Positions 28,253 to 39,500 of a stretch of 64,000 bases of DNA are shown here, piece by piece. Both the position numbers and the translations under genes were made by a program. The notes under the pieces were generated by a model. It searched no databases. It was not told the origin of the DNA and worked only from the letters and a program-made list of their open reading frames with translations. The DNA is taken from assembly GCA_015231915.1 (NCBI GenBank), contig JADGAR010000017.1, forward strand, positions 1 through 64,000, given 5' to 3'. Source of the stretch: Magnetococcales bacterium (GTDB lineage: Bacteria > Pseudomonadota > Magnetococcia > Magnetococcales > Magnetaquicoccaceae). Positions within the stretch are counted from its first letter, which is position 1. Each line of letters starts with the position of its first letter.

Positions 28253-29359
28253 CTAACACAAAGTCGAGAGTCGGTTGTTCGGATCCAATTCGCCTTTTTC
28301 AAACTCCTCGATGGTAATGATGGGTCTGCCATCGATCAGCTTGTAATACTGCTCCTTGAAGGTTTGGTCCTGGGCGGTGAGGCACTCCTGGTGGTAATGA
28401 TTCCACCATTGGCGTTGCAGGCCGCGTTCCCGAATGGTGCGCAACGGTTCCAGGCGCACGTTCCCCATGGAGATGTGGGTATAGGGACATGGGCAAACTT
28501 CGCCATAGGCCGTGATATAGAGCACCTCTTTCATGCCCGGACACCCCCACTCCTGGTAATTATTGTCCAGGTTGCGCACAACATAAGGGTAATTTTTGCG
28601 TAATTCATAATAATCACGCACATCCTGCTCGTCGAGCATGTACTCCATATGGCCGTCAAGATTGCCCAGGCCACGGGCGAAGATCGTTTCCACCAGGATG
28701 TGATTCGCATGGGAATAATCCAGCAGGGCCTTGAGACCAGCCGAATGCAGATTTTGTTTGGTGACGCAGGTGTTGATCACCACCTTGACGGAGTGCTTGT
28801 TGCAAAAGCCGATACACTCCATGATTTTGGCAAAATTGCCGTCGGCGCGGCGAAAGGCGTCGTGCTCTGCTGGCAGACCGCTGTCGAGGCTGAAGTACAA
28901 GGTATCGACGCCGAGTTCCTTCAGACGGACGATGCGGGCTTCATCGAGCAGGGAGGCGTTGGTGGTGATGAGGAGGTGATTGCGTTTTGGCATGAAGGCA
29001 TTGATGATCTCCTCCCAGTCCTTGCGCACGAAGACCTCGCCGCCCTGCAGAGAGAAGCAGACGCAGCCGAGTTCCATGGATTGTTTGCAAATGGAAGCAT
29101 ATTCTTCAGGAGTCAGACGCTTTTGCTGATTATCCTTCAATTTCATAGAATAACAATGTTCGCAATTGAAATTACAATTATAGGTGACAGCGAAATCGAT
29201 GCCCCGCAGCACGAAGTTCTGCTTTCCGGTCAGACGGTTCCATTTCGCTCGCAGCAAATTTTTGATAATCAGGAACGGATAGGTGGGATTTTTCAGATGA
29301 AAGCCGTATTTGAGACGGATATACAGCCAGTGGTACATTTTACTCAGCCGATTCATCAT
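28253..29359 (-). CDS. Radical SAM protein with SPASM-like C-terminus
   Basis: 368 residues. The radical-SAM cluster motif CNFNCEHC (CX3CX2C) is near residue 62-69, followed by the LQGGEVFVRKDW glycine-rich motif. A C-terminal cysteine-rich segment (WGCPGMKEVLYITAYGEVCPCP) fits an auxiliary SPASM/twitch cluster. Such proteins modify peptides or small molecules, and similar ones are encoded with hopanoid, lipid or glycan genes; substrate unknown. Two ATGs (29359, 29356) are available, with GGAG 5 nt before the first. Confidence 0.85.
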   Translation of the reverse strand: MMNRLSKMYHWLYIRLKYGFHLKNPTYPFLIIKNLLRAKWNRLTGKQNFVLRGIDFAVTYNCNFNCEHCYSMKLKDNQQKRLTPEEYASICKQSMELGCVCFSLQGGEVFVRKDWEEIINAFMPKRNHLLITTNASLLDEARIVRLKELGVDTLYFSLDSGLPAEHDAFRRADGNFAKIMECIGFCNKHSVKVVINTCVTKQNLHSAGLKALLDYSHANHILVETIFARGLGNLDGHMEYMLDEQDVRDYYELRKNYPYVVRNLDNNYQEWGCPGMKEVLYITAYGEVCPCPYTHISMGNVRLEPLRTIRERGLQRQWWNHYHQECLTAQDQTFKEQYYKLIDGRPIITIEEFEKGELDPNNRLSTLC

Positions 29360-29516
29360 GTGACTCCGTGCAATGCGTTCGTGGATGCCTTTCCGTCAGC
29401 AACGGCTCCTGACGCTTCATCAAGGCGCTCATTATGAAACCTTCCCCTTCTGAAGGCAACCCCTCAGCAAGGCCAGATCAGGGCAATCGCATTTGCAATC
29501 CATGATCGAATGATGC

Positions 29517-30935
29517 TCAATTGGTTTTGATTTTGAGCAGACGGAAAAAGCCATCCAGATAACTCAGTACCATGTCAGTGGAACGGATTCGTTTTGCCAG
29601 GCGCAAAATGCGTCTGAAATTGAAATAATGGGACTGCATGGCCTGCTTGTAACTGTCGCTCAGGAATTGTTCCGAGAGGCCGGGCTGATAGAAAAAAATG
29701 ATATTCGGGGCGGAAGCATGATCAATATTCCAGTATTTTTCATTTAATGGATAATTTTCTTCGACGTATTGTTTCATTTCAACCCCCATCCAGGGGTTGA
29801 ACAGGTTGAACCCGACAAAATCGAGGTCCAGATCACGCACGAAGTCGAGGGTTTCCTGGATGGTCGCTTCCGTTTCGCCGGGATAGTTCAGGATGAAGGA
29901 GGCCTTCACTTCCACACCCGCATTGCGGCTGATGGCAACGGCCTTGCGTGCGGTGTCGGTTGTGAACCCTTTGTTCATTTTTTGCAAAATCATATTCGAT
30001 CCGGACTCAATGCCGAAATTGATGCTCCGCAGACCTGCCTTGTACATGAGGGCCATCAATTCGGCATCGACGCAGTCGACGCGCGTGCAGATTCTCCAGA
30101 TGATTTTTATCTTGCGTCGCAAGATCTCTTCGCACAGCATGACAGTACGATGTTTTGATGCAGAAAAAGTATCATCAAAAAATTTGATTTCCTTGACCTT
30201 GAAGTCAGCGATCAGCTCCTCAATTTCGTCACACACATCATTGGCACTTCTGAAGCGGCACTTTTTTTCCCACAGCACACGGTCCTCGCAGAAGGTGCAA
30301 CGGAACGGGCAGCCCCGACTGGTCAGCATGGGCATGATGGGCTTTTTGTGAAACTGACCGGGCAGGTAGCGATAGTCGTGAATGGGAAAGATGTTGCGGA
30401 TCGGGTGAGGAACCGAGTCGAGATTCTTGATTTGACTGCGCCTTTTGTTGACCACCACGCCGTTTTCGTCCCGAAAGGCGATTCCTTCCACATCGCGCAG
30501 CGCGCTTCGGTTGGCGAGGGCCGGAATGACGGCGGCAACGGTCTCCTCGGCCTCACCGATGCATTCCAAATCGATTTCCGGGGAGTGTTTCAGCAGGTCG
30601 CCAGGGTGAAGGGTGGGATGCGGGCCGCCGACCATCAGGGTGCAATGGGGGAGATGTTGTTTGACCAGAGTGGCCACGTACAGGGCGGATTTATAGGTCG
30701 GGGTGAAGACGCTCATGCCGACCAGATCGAATTGACGCTGTTTCAGGAGCGTCACCAGGCTGGCATGATTGTTTTTCGGAATCTGGCAATCGAAAACCTC
30801 CAAGCGCTCCGGGTTGGCAACCTTCTGCAACACGGCAGCGATATAGCCGAGCGCGAGTGGGAAGTCGCTGTCGAGGTGGCTGATATAGCCATAATTTTCG
30901 ATATTGTGATGCGGCAGGATCAACAAGATTCTCAT
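29517..30935 (-). CDS. B12-binding-domain radical SAM protein
   Basis: 472 residues. An N-terminal cobalamin-binding fold (RILLILPHHNIEN, then VGMSVFTPTYKSAL and MVGGPHPTLHPGD) precedes a radical-SAM domain with SRGCPFRCTFC (CX3CX2C). This architecture belongs to the class B radical-SAM methyltransferase-like enzymes, used in lipid (hopanoid), antibiotic and pigment biosynthesis. The ATG at 30935 is chosen with GGGGA 5 nt upstream; a start at 30953 would add six residues. It lies 19 nt after another B12-type enzyme, so the pair probably acts in sequence on a related substrate. Confidence 0.86.
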   Translation of the reverse strand: MRILLILPHHNIENYGYISHLDSDFPLALGYIAAVLQKVANPERLEVFDCQIPKNNHASLVTLLKQRQFDLVGMSVFTPTYKSALYVATLVKQHLPHCTLMVGGPHPTLHPGDLLKHSPEIDLECIGEAEETVAAVIPALANRSALRDVEGIAFRDENGVVVNKRRSQIKNLDSVPHPIRNIFPIHDYRYLPGQFHKKPIMPMLTSRGCPFRCTFCEDRVLWEKKCRFRSANDVCDEIEELIADFKVKEIKFFDDTFSASKHRTVMLCEEILRRKIKIIWRICTRVDCVDAELMALMYKAGLRSINFGIESGSNMILQKMNKGFTTDTARKAVAISRNAGVEVKASFILNYPGETEATIQETLDFVRDLDLDFVGFNLFNPWMGVEMKQYVEENYPLNEKYWNIDHASAPNIIFFYQPGLSEQFLSDSYKQAMQSHYFNFRRILRLAKRIRSTDMVLSYLDGFFRLLKIKTN

Positions 30936-30953
30936 GAGCGTCCCCGGACACAA

Positions 30954-32558
30954 TCAGATTGTGCAATCTTCTTTGTTTTCGGTGCGGTTGCGCCACACAT
31001 AGAAATTGGCTCTGAAATAATTGTGCAAATTGCTGCGCACCACTTTTGGCAGATAGAAAAGCCAATGTTCCCATTTTGGCGAAATCCGGAACAGGGCGTA
31101 GGAAGGAATTGCGAGCTGTTTTTCCAGAAAATGAATCGCATTGATCAGGCGGCTGTTCATCTGTTGCAGGGTCAGGTCGTAGAACTGTTCCTTGAACAGC
31201 TTGATGGCGCGTTGGGTGTCGGCATCCAGATTGAAATAATTGACATCGTATGCATTGTTGGTATATCCATATGCCAAATGATAAAATGAAGGTCTCCATC
31301 CCATAATTTTCTCATCGAGATACCATTGCTTGTATGGCGTGTGATTATAAATCTCGGTGCCGGGAGGAGGCAAGGTCGTGTTGATGGAGCAGGCCTTGAC
31401 CTTGCCGATGATGCTTTTGAACAATTCATTCTCCTGATTGACGATATCTGCCGTATCAAAAGGCAAGCCGATCAGGCAATTCACGACTACATCAATGTTA
31501 TTCTTGTTGATTTGATTGATATTTTCAAGGATTCTGGCATGGTTTTTATTCTTTTTGATCCGCCCCAACGAATCCTCCGACATCCGTTCGACACCCAGGG
31601 CAATCTCGTTGCATCCGGCCTGTCTCATGGTGGTGAGCAGATCGTCGTCCAAGGGCAGCACCACATTGGTCTGACAGGAAAAGGAGACCTGCTTGTGCAG
31701 ACCGCGCTTGATGATGCCTTGACAGAATTCCAGGGTGCGATGTTTGTTGATTGTAAAATTATTATCGTAGAAAACGATGTGTTTCAAATGGTGTCGCTTA
31801 ATTAAATATTCATAATAATCCAAACGATACTCCGTAGAATGCTCCCTCACTTTGATCATCGACTTCAGCGGCAGTTGACAAAAAGTGCATTGATAGGGAC
31901 AACCACGTTGCGTAATCAATACATTGGTTACGAACTGCTCGTCCTCCTTGGCGCGAATGAAATCTTGCAGGTTGCACAGGGTATAATCGACAAATGGCAG
32001 GGAATCGAAATCCGTGAACAGATCCGGCCAACCCGTATCCACTCTCGGCTGACCAGGTGGCTGGAAAATCAATCCCTTGATGGCTTGCAGTTCCCTGGAA
32101 AGCGGTTCGGAAAGCACAAATGGCCTGGTTTCATGTCCAACAACATAAGGTTTTAAAATATTGAGCAAAGGAACGATGACCGCATCTCCCTCACCCTTGA
32201 CGACAATATCTACATGGGAATCGGCTACTTCATCCGGGGCACTGAAGGTATGCAAACCCCCGGCAATCAAACAGATCCCAGGCAGTTGCCGCCGAATCTG
32301 CGTGATCAGTTTGCGGGTGGCAAGTATGTTGTAGGAATGGATGTTGAATCCGATGACATCAGGATTAAACTTTTGAATTTCTTGGATGATTTCCTGATTG
32401 GAATATTCCTTCCTGATCGCATTGTTGTCCAGAATGCGCACTGTCGCCACAGACTTGGCGATCGTCCCGATCAATGTCAGGCCATAGGAGGTATTGGAAT
32501 AACGGTAAATGGTGTTCGATTCGCGGATTAATAACAGTTTCACCGAATTGGCCTCCAA
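30954..32558 (-). CDS. B12-binding-domain radical SAM protein
   Basis: 534 residues. The N-terminal cobalamin-binding fold is shown by VIGFNIHSYNILATRK and LIAGGLHTFSAPDEVAD with the downstream VVKGEGD. The radical-SAM motif is TQRGCPYQCTFC. The C-terminal ~100 residues are basic and aromatic and have no assigned domain. It starts directly after the YdcF stop and is followed by the second B12 enzyme, so one transcript is likely. The substrate is unknown. Codon use is AT-richer than the housekeeping genes to either side. Confidence 0.86.
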   Translation of the reverse strand: MEANSVKLLLIRESNTIYRYSNTSYGLTLIGTIAKSVATVRILDNNAIRKEYSNQEIIQEIQKFNPDVIGFNIHSYNILATRKLITQIRRQLPGICLIAGGLHTFSAPDEVADSHVDIVVKGEGDAVIVPLLNILKPYVVGHETRPFVLSEPLSRELQAIKGLIFQPPGQPRVDTGWPDLFTDFDSLPFVDYTLCNLQDFIRAKEDEQFVTNVLITQRGCPYQCTFCQLPLKSMIKVREHSTEYRLDYYEYLIKRHHLKHIVFYDNNFTINKHRTLEFCQGIIKRGLHKQVSFSCQTNVVLPLDDDLLTTMRQAGCNEIALGVERMSEDSLGRIKKNKNHARILENINQINKNNIDVVVNCLIGLPFDTADIVNQENELFKSIIGKVKACSINTTLPPPGTEIYNHTPYKQWYLDEKIMGWRPSFYHLAYGYTNNAYDVNYFNLDADTQRAIKLFKEQFYDLTLQQMNSRLINAIHFLEKQLAIPSYALFRISPKWEHWLFYLPKVVRSNLHNYFRANFYVWRNRTENKEDCTI

Positions 32559-33197
32559 TCACAGCTTGATGACCCCATTCAGCAGATAATAGGCGATTGC
32601 CAAATATTCACGCACAATTTCTCTGAATTGATCCAATTGCAACGACCACAACACAGGCTTGATCTCGACAGGATAGGCGGACACGACCGTACCCGCAATA
32701 CCCAGTTGATCCAAAAAAAGTCGTACACGCGTTGTATGATAAGACGATGTAATAAAAAGCGCTTTGTTTAAATCAAATCGCAAGCCATAGCGTTCCTTGA
32801 GCGATATCAGATCATCATATGTCCTGGAGGTCTCGCTCAACTGGAAAATGTCCTCTTCCGCAACCCCGTAACGGATCAACACGCGCTTCATGCCTTCCGC
32901 AATGGTGAACGCAGGATCCGCCGGCAAACGCAAACCCCCCAAACAAATGATTTTCTTGATTCGCCCCTGCCTGTACAGTTCAATGCCCCGTTGCAAGCGC
33001 AACAAGGTCCGGTAATCCATGATCTCCCGATCCACCCAGAAGCCCGAAAGGATCACCGCAACTTCCGCATCCCGCACCCCCTCATCCCTGATCAATGGCT
33101 TGGTCATCCATGCGACCAGAGGGGTAAATGATAGAATCAAAATTAATAGAATAAACGCGGAGCAAAATCGATTTATAATTATTTTTATTCTATTCAT
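32559..33197 (-). CDS. YdcF/ElyC-type DUF218 membrane-anchored protein
   Basis: 212 residues with one N-terminal TM (about 10-32) and a DUF218 domain outside or peripheral to the membrane. Typical segments are AEVAVILSGF, a glycine-rich IKKIICLGG and ALFITSSYHTTRVRL. Members act in envelope biogenesis (ElyC affects peptidoglycan lipid carrier metabolism). Being first in the radical-SAM gene series supports an envelope-lipid role for the cluster. Confidence 0.83.
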   Translation of the reverse strand: MNRIKIIINRFCSAFILLILILSFTPLVAWMTKPLIRDEGVRDAEVAVILSGFWVDREIMDYRTLLRLQRGIELYRQGRIKKIICLGGLRLPADPAFTIAEGMKRVLIRYGVAEEDIFQLSETSRTYDDLISLKERYGLRFDLNKALFITSSYHTTRVRLFLDQLGIAGTVVSAYPVEIKPVLWSLQLDQFREIVREYLAIAYYLLNGVIKL

Positions 33198-33616
33198 GGT
33201 CTACCAGCTTATGCAACCAAGCTCGAAGAGGCCTGGCCTGCCTGGGGCAGGTCCGCTTCAGGCATGACTTGTTGATTAAAAAAGTTATAGCAATATTAAC
33301 CGCAACCAAAATGCTCTGTCAGACTTTCATCAATCTAGCACCCCGGGCGGTGGCTGTCAATCAGAAGATTGCTCACATATGCCCCACTTGCCCCAAGCCG
33401 ATCACACCCAAAGGAGAGGGTGGTTCAAGCATTACCTGTTGAAATTGTTGATATCTTTATGCAATCAGGTCGTGAATTACCGCAACCATGACCAGCAGAA
33501 ATGCAACCCGCACCCCTTGCAACCCGCAGCGCCTTGAGGCATTCTGCAGCGTGGAAGGCGCCAGGCGCGCTCGACTTTGTTCAGGCAACGACCCCCTTGC
33601 AAGGAAACCGATACCC
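33198..33616. other. Intergenic region, no gene seen
   Basis: 419 bp between the divergent YdcF and LsrF-like genes. It is moderately AT-rich. A 6-bp stem (CCTGCC/GGCAGG, 33237-33251) with no T-run lies in what would be the YdcF leader. The in-frame extension of the downstream ORF back to 33488 has no homology-like features. Promoters for both strands must be here but are not clear. Confidence 0.5.
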
Positions 33617-34492
33617 ATGGCCGATACCGACGATCTGCGCGACACCCACGAATACCACCTCGATACCCCGCAACAGGCAGTGCCGTTCCCCCTCAAGGGG
33701 TGCGACTCCCTGGACTGGGGCATGAAAAACCGGCTTTCGAAAATCTTCTCCCCCCATACCGGTCGCACGGTGATGCTGGCGGTGGATCATGGCTACTTCA
33801 TGGGTCCCACCACCGGCCTGGAACGCATCGATGTCACCATCAACCCCCTGCTGCCCTACGCCGACACCCTCATGTGCACCCGCGGCGTGCTGCGCGCCCT
33901 GACCCCGGCCACCTTCACCAAAGGGGTCTCCCTGCGCGCCAGCGGCGGACCCAGCATCCTCAAGGAACTCTCCGACGAACGGATCGCGGTGGATATCGAG
34001 GACGCCCTGCGCCTCAACGTGGCGGCCATGGCGGTCCAGGTCTTCATCGGCGGCGAGTTCGAAACCCAATCCATCCACAACCTGACCCGCCTGGTGGACC
34101 AGGGGCTGCGCTACGGCCTGCCGGTCCTCGGCGTCACGGCAGTGGGCAAGGAACTGGTGCGCGACGCCAAATACATGCGTCTGGCCACCCGCATCTGCGC
34201 GGAACTGGGCGCCACCTTCGTCAAAACCTACTACGTCGCCAAGGGCTTCGAAACCGTCACCGCCGCCTGCCCGGTCCCCATCGTCATCGCCGGGGGCAAA
34301 AAACAACCCGAACTCGATGCCCTGACCATGGCCTATAACGCCATCCAGCAAGGCGCGGCGGGCGTGGACATGGGCCGCAACATCTTCCAGTCCGAGGCCC
34401 CGGCTGCCATGATCCAGGCGGTGGGCAAGGTGGTCCACGAAGGATACACCCCCAAACTGGCCTACGAGTTCTATCAGGACCTCAAACCATGA
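33617..34492 (+). CDS. Class I DhnA/LsrF-type aldolase
   Basis: 291 residues of the DeoC/LsrF TIM-barrel group. Visible features are [15 protein letters not shown] near the first strand, [21 protein letters not shown], and the Schiff-base Lys in [12 protein letters not shown]. The last part (VIAGGKKQ...[13 protein letters not shown]) binds phosphate. E. coli LsrF handles the phosphorylated autoinducer-2 product, but no other lsr genes are nearby, so a general sugar-phosphate aldol or thiolase role is more likely. AAGGAAA lies 9 nt before the ATG. The ATGA overlap couples it to the next aldolase. Confidence 0.87.
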   Translation: MADTDDLRDTHEYHLDTPQQAVPFPLKGCDSLDWGMKNRLSKIFSPHTGRTVMLAVDHGYFMGPTTGLERIDVTINPLLPYADTLMCTRGVLRALTPATFTKGVSLRASGGPSILKELSDERIAVDIEDALRLNVAAMAVQVFIGGEFETQSIHNLTRLVDQGLRYGLPVLGVTAVGKELVRDAKYMRLATRICAELGATFVKTYYVAKGFETVTAACPVPIVIAGGKKQPELDALTMAYNAIQQGAAGVDMGRNIFQSEAPAAMIQAVGKVVHEGYTPKLAYEFYQDLKP

Positions 34493-36546
34493 ACAATCGC
34501 TGGTCGGACGTGGAGGCCGCCCGCTGGCAGGACGACCTGGATATCCGCACCTATGCCAGCCGTCTGCTCGGCGCGGAAAAGGGCCTGGTCCTGCACGGCG
34601 GCGGCAACACCTCGGTCAAGGGGAGCGTCCGCGACCTGCTGGGCAATACGGTCCCGGCCATCTTCGTCAAGGCCTCGGGGTGGGACCTGGCCACCATCGA
34701 ACCGTCCGGGCACACCGCCCTCGACCTGGAGGCCCTGCGCAAACTGATCGCCCTCCCCCACCTGGACGACGCGGCCATGGTCAACGCCTTGCGCACCCGC
34801 CTGTTCCAGGCCGACGCAGCCACCCCCTCCATCGAGGCGTTGCTGCACGTCTTTTTGCCACATAAATTCATCGACCACAGCCACGCCGACGCCATCCTGG
34901 CGCTCACGAATCAAGACCATGGGGAAAAACGGGTCCGCGAGGCCCTGGGGGCCGATATCGCGATTCTTCCCTATGTGCACCCCGGTTTTGCCCTGGCCAA
35001 GGCGGTGGCCGAGTTGCACGACCGCACCCCGGGTTGCCGGGCCATGGTGCTGATGCACCACGGTCTCGTCACCTGGGGCAAGACGGCCAAGGAGTCCTAT
35101 TCGACCACCATCGAACTGGTCTCCCGCGCCGAGGCGTTCATCGCCCAGCGCTCCCGCGCCCCCAAGGCCCTGCGCCGGGTCACCACCCTCGCTGCGGCCC
35201 GGGAACGCTATCTGGCGCTGGCTCCGCAGTTGCGCGGCAAGCTGGCCATTCCCACCGGCAACGCGGATCATCCCTGGCAGCGCTTCCTCCTCTCCCCGGT
35301 CATGACCCGCGAGGCCATGAATCTGGTCGATTCCGAACAGGGACGGGAGCTGATCCTCACCCCGCCCCTCACCACGGATCACCTGATCCGTACCAAGGCC
35401 CTGCCCCTTTGGATCGATGACCTGGACGCCATCGGCCCGGCGGTGGAGGGGTATCGTCAGGCCTACAAAGAGATGTTCGAACGCCACGCCGATCCCAAAC
35501 AGCGTCTCACCCCCCACGACTCCTCCCCCCGCGTGATCCTGCTGCCTGGGGTGGGGGCCGTGTGCGTGGGACGCGATGCCAAAGAGCTGGAACTGGTAAA
35601 GGACATCTTCCTGCAAACCGTGCAGGTCAAGAATCAGGTGGCGGCCATGGGGGGAAGCTACGCGGGCCTTGGCGAGGCGGACCTGTTCGCCATGGAGTAC
35701 TATCCCCTGCAATTGGCGAAGCTGGCCAGCCGCAAGGAGCTGCCCCTCTCCCGCACGGTCGCCCTGGTCACCGGAGCGGCGGGGGCCATCGGCTCCGGGA
35801 TCTGCCGCGAATTGTTGCGCAACGGCTGCCATGTGGCGGCGTCCGATCTGCCCGGCGAGGCATTGAACTCGCTTTTTGTCCAATGCAACGACGAATTTCC
35901 GGGCTGCGTCCTGGCGGTGGGCATGGATGTCACCTCCCCGGAGGCGGTGGCTGCCGGGTTCGCCCAGGTGGTGGAAAAATGGGGCGGGGTGGACCTGGTG
36001 ATCCCCAATGCCGGTCTGGCCCATGTCGCCTCCCTGGAGGAGCTGAAGCCGGCCATGTTCCAGAAATTGCAGAAAGTCAACGTGGATGGGACGTTGCTGG
36101 TCCTGGCCGAGGCGGCGCGTCTGTTCCGCAAGCAGGGGACCGGCGGGGATGTGGTGATGATCTCCACCAAAAACGTCTTCGCACCGGGTGCCCGGTTCGG
36201 GGCCTACAGCGCCACCAAGGCAGCGGCCCATCAACTGGCGCGCATCGCCAGCCTGGAATTGGCCGAAATCGGCGTGCGGGTCAACATGGTGGCCCCGGAC
36301 GGGGTCTTTGCCGACGGGGAGCGTCCCTCCGGGCTGTGGGCCGAGGTGGGACCGGATCGCATGAAGGCGCGCGGCCTGGATGCCAACGGGCTGCAGGAAT
36401 ACTACCGCAATCGCAACCTCCTCAAGGCCCGCATCACCGCCACCCATGTGGGCAAGGCGGTGATCTATTTCGCCACTCGCCAGACCCCAACCACCGGGGC
36501 CACCCTGCCGGTGGATGGCGGCCTGCCGGATGCCACGCCTCGATGA
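34489..36546 (+). CDS. Bifunctional class II aldolase / short-chain dehydrogenase
   Basis: 685 residues. Residues ~1-410 are a class II (zinc) aldolase/epimerase module with [20 protein letters not shown] and MHHGLVTWG carrying metal-site histidines. Residues ~425-685 are an NAD(P)-dependent SDR with [16 protein letters not shown] and the catalytic YSATK. This fusion is the family of bifunctional rhamnulose-1-phosphate aldolase/lactaldehyde dehydrogenase proteins. No rhamnose isomerase, kinase or transporter is next to it. With the coupled LsrF-type gene it probably processes a deoxy-sugar phosphate; the exact substrate is not shown. Confidence 0.88.
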   Translation: MNNRWSDVEAARWQDDLDIRTYASRLLGAEKGLVLHGGGNTSVKGSVRDLLGNTVPAIFVKASGWDLATIEPSGHTALDLEALRKLIALPHLDDAAMVNALRTRLFQADAATPSIEALLHVFLPHKFIDHSHADAILALTNQDHGEKRVREALGADIAILPYVHPGFALAKAVAELHDRTPGCRAMVLMHHGLVTWGKTAKESYSTTIELVSRAEAFIAQRSRAPKALRRVTTLAAARERYLALAPQLRGKLAIPTGNADHPWQRFLLSPVMTREAMNLVDSEQGRELILTPPLTTDHLIRTKALPLWIDDLDAIGPAVEGYRQAYKEMFERHADPKQRLTPHDSSPRVILLPGVGAVCVGRDAKELELVKDIFLQTVQVKNQVAAMGGSYAGLGEADLFAMEYYPLQLAKLASRKELPLSRTVALVTGAAGAIGSGICRELLRNGCHVAASDLPGEALNSLFVQCNDEFPGCVLAVGMDVTSPEAVAAGFAQVVEKWGGVDLVIPNAGLAHVASLEELKPAMFQKLQKVNVDGTLLVLAEAARLFRKQGTGGDVVMISTKNVFAPGARFGAYSATKAAAHQLARIASLELAEIGVRVNMVAPDGVFADGERPSGLWAEVGPDRMKARGLDANGLQEYYRNRNLLKARITATHVGKAVIYFATRQTPTTGATLPVDGGLPDATPR

Positions 36547-36553
36547 GCCAGGC

Positions 36554-39500
36554 ATGCAACCTCGTCACCCCAAAGCCAGGGCATTGCTGGAAAGCGGCCT
36601 GTTCAACGATCTGACCCGTTTTGCGGAGCTGGAGTCCCGTCTGCTGGCCATTCCGGACCCGGAGTGGCGGCAGGCGGCCTTTGCGCTGCTGGCCGAGGGG
36701 GTCCTGACCGCCCGTTCCTTGCATCGGGCCGTGGAGGTGTGGCACGCCGGCCATGTGCCGATGGAGGCGCGACGGCGCTGGAGTTTGCCGGAAGCCTTGC
36801 CGGGCGCGGACGGATTCTTTCGTTCCCTGGAAGGCGAGGTGCATGTTTTTCACCTGTTGCTGGTGGAGGAGCGGGAGCGGATCGGCCAGGAGGAGGCTGC
36901 CCGCTTTGCCGGGCTGGCGACCCAGACCTTGCAACCCTTGCTGTTCACCAATGGCGACCGGCTGCCCGTGGCCTGGAAGCGCCTGCCCCCATTCCATTGC
37001 ATTCGCGGGGTGGACCTGGATCGCCTGGAGCCGCGTTTTTTTCCTTTGTTCCGGCGCTGGCTGCAGGGGGCCGGGGCCGCCGTGGAGCGTCCGGTCATGC
37101 CGCCGCACCATGCCGCCGCCCTGGAGAGGATTCAGGCCCTCCTGACGACAGGGGATCGTGCCTCCCTGACCCTCTCCCCTGGCAACGAACCGGAACTGCT
37201 GATGTTGCGCCTCATCCAGCGTCTGGGGGGCCGCCGTACCGTGGTGACGCTGCTCCCGGATGGCGAAACGCTCCTGAACGTGGTGCGCGCCTGGCGTTCC
37301 CACGCCGGGTGGGGAGATCTGGCCGCGTTGCAGGTGGCTGGCGAGGGAGAGATCGTCCATCCGGAACCCGACTTTCCCGTCACCCGTCATCCGGACGGGG
37401 TGCGCCGGTTTTTGTGCTGGTCCCATGCCGGCACGCGGGTGGTGCTGGCCAGCAGGGCAGCCGTGCCCATGCTGGCGCGCGCTTTGTTGGGTTTTCCCCA
37501 GCCTGACCTGCTCATCGGCCTGGAGACCCCCGACGAGGGATTGCCCGCCGGCAAGCGCTGTCTTTTCCGGTTTCCTGGCCCCGGCAACATCGGGGAGATC
37601 CTGCCCCTGCCTCGCCCCTGGCAATTGTTGCTGCTGCCGGTATCCGACGCCCCTCTGGCTGGCCTGGTTGCGGAAATTTTCGCCTGGGCTGCGCAACAGG
37701 AGACGATGCGGCGCATTCATCTGCTTGTGCCCGACGCCGCCGAGGTATCGGCGCCGGATTCCTGGGAGTGGTTGCGTCCGACCCGCGAACAGACCAGGGA
37801 TCGGATTGCCCTGGACCGTTTGTTCCATGCATTCGGCCAGGCCAGGCGGGGTGTGTTGGTCCATTCCGCATCCCTGCTGCCGTTTTGTCCGCCTGCCGAC
37901 CTGGTCATCCTGACGACCCCGCCCAAGGCCGGGCAGTTCGGCGCGCTGCTTGGCTCCGTTCTGACGCCGGGCACCGGTCCCGGCTGTCTGTTGGTTCCGG
38001 TCGTGATGCAAGAGGACGGCTTCGGAGAGAACAGGCTGTTGCAGGAGACCTTGCGGGGTTTGCTGGAGCTGGACGGGGGGTTTGCCGAGCTGGTCCGTTC
38101 CGTCATGGAGGCGTGGGGCCGGGAGGAGCGTCGCGACGACGAGACGCTGACCCGCCGGTTGCGGGTCCTCTCCCCTGTCTGGGAGAGGCCGCTCCTGGAG
38201 GCGTGTCTGGGTCATCTGGGAGATCCCTGGGACCGGCGGTTCGGCGAATTGCAGGCTTACCGCCGGCAACACGGGGATTGCGCGGTGCCCGCCCACTTGC
38301 CGGAACGGCCCGAACTGGCGGAATGGGTGGCGCGGCTGCGCAAGGCCGGACCCGATGTTTTGTCAGCCGCGCGGCTGGCAAGGCTCGAGGAGATCGGCTT
38401 TGTCTGGGATCTGGAGGCTTATGCCTGGGACCAGGAGTGCAGGCGGCTGGAGCGGTTTGCCGCCATTCATGGGCATGCCAGGATTCCGGAACATTATGAA
38501 AAGGACCCGCGCCTGTCGGAGTGGTGCAACCGGCAGCGGCTGTTGTGGCGCCGGGAGCGGCTCGCCCCGGAGCGGATCGCGCGTTTGCATGGGATTCGTT
38601 TTGTCTGGGATCTGGAGGAGGCGGCCTGGGAGGATGCCTTTTCCCAGTTTTTGCAATTCAAAAAATGGCGCGGGCATGGCAAGTTGCCGAACCATCATCC
38701 CGAGGATGTGGCATTGGGGAAATGGGCGGAGCGTCAGCGTCGCGAGTGGTCACTGCAAAAACTGAACCCGACGCGGCAGGAGCGTTTGACGGGTGCGGGT
38801 TTTGTCTGGGACCTGGAGGCAGCGGCCTGGGAGGAGATGTTTTGGCAATTGCAGGCGCATCGCGAGCGGCATGGTCATGGTCGGGTGCCGAAGGAGTGGC
38901 CGGAAGCGCCTGGGTTGGCGGTGTGGGCAGAGGAGCAGCGGCGTTTGCGCGAGCGGGGGACGATGCCCGAGGCGCGGCAGGTGCGTCTGGATGAGATGGG
39001 TTTCGTTTGGGATCTGGAGGCCTGGGAGCGGGAGGAGCGTTTTTCCGAGCTGGTGCGTTATCGGGAGCGGCATGGTCATGTGGAGGTGGTGGAGCCGTGC
39101 GCGGAGTTTCCGTTGTTGCCTGCCTGGGTGCATGCCCAGCGTCGCGGCTGGTTGAAGGGGAGTTTGCCGGAGGCGTGGGTGGCGCGTCTGGAGGGTCTGG
39201 GGTTTGTCTGGGACCCGGTGGAAAAGCGTTGGAACGACGGCTTTGTCGCCTTGACGGCGTTTCATGCCGGGCAGGGTCATTTTCATGTTCCCGGTGAGTG
39301 GCCCCCCTTTCCGGAGTTGCCGGAGTGGGTCAAGGCGCAGCGCACCGCCAGGGAGAAGGGGCGCTTGCCTGCTGACAAGCTGGCCCGTCTGGAGGCGATC
39401 GGGTTTGTCTGGGATGCGCGGGAGGCGGCCTGGGAAGAGCGTTTGCTGGCTTTGAGGCGGTTTCGCGAGCGGCGCAATCACTGTCTGGTGCCCGCGCAAT

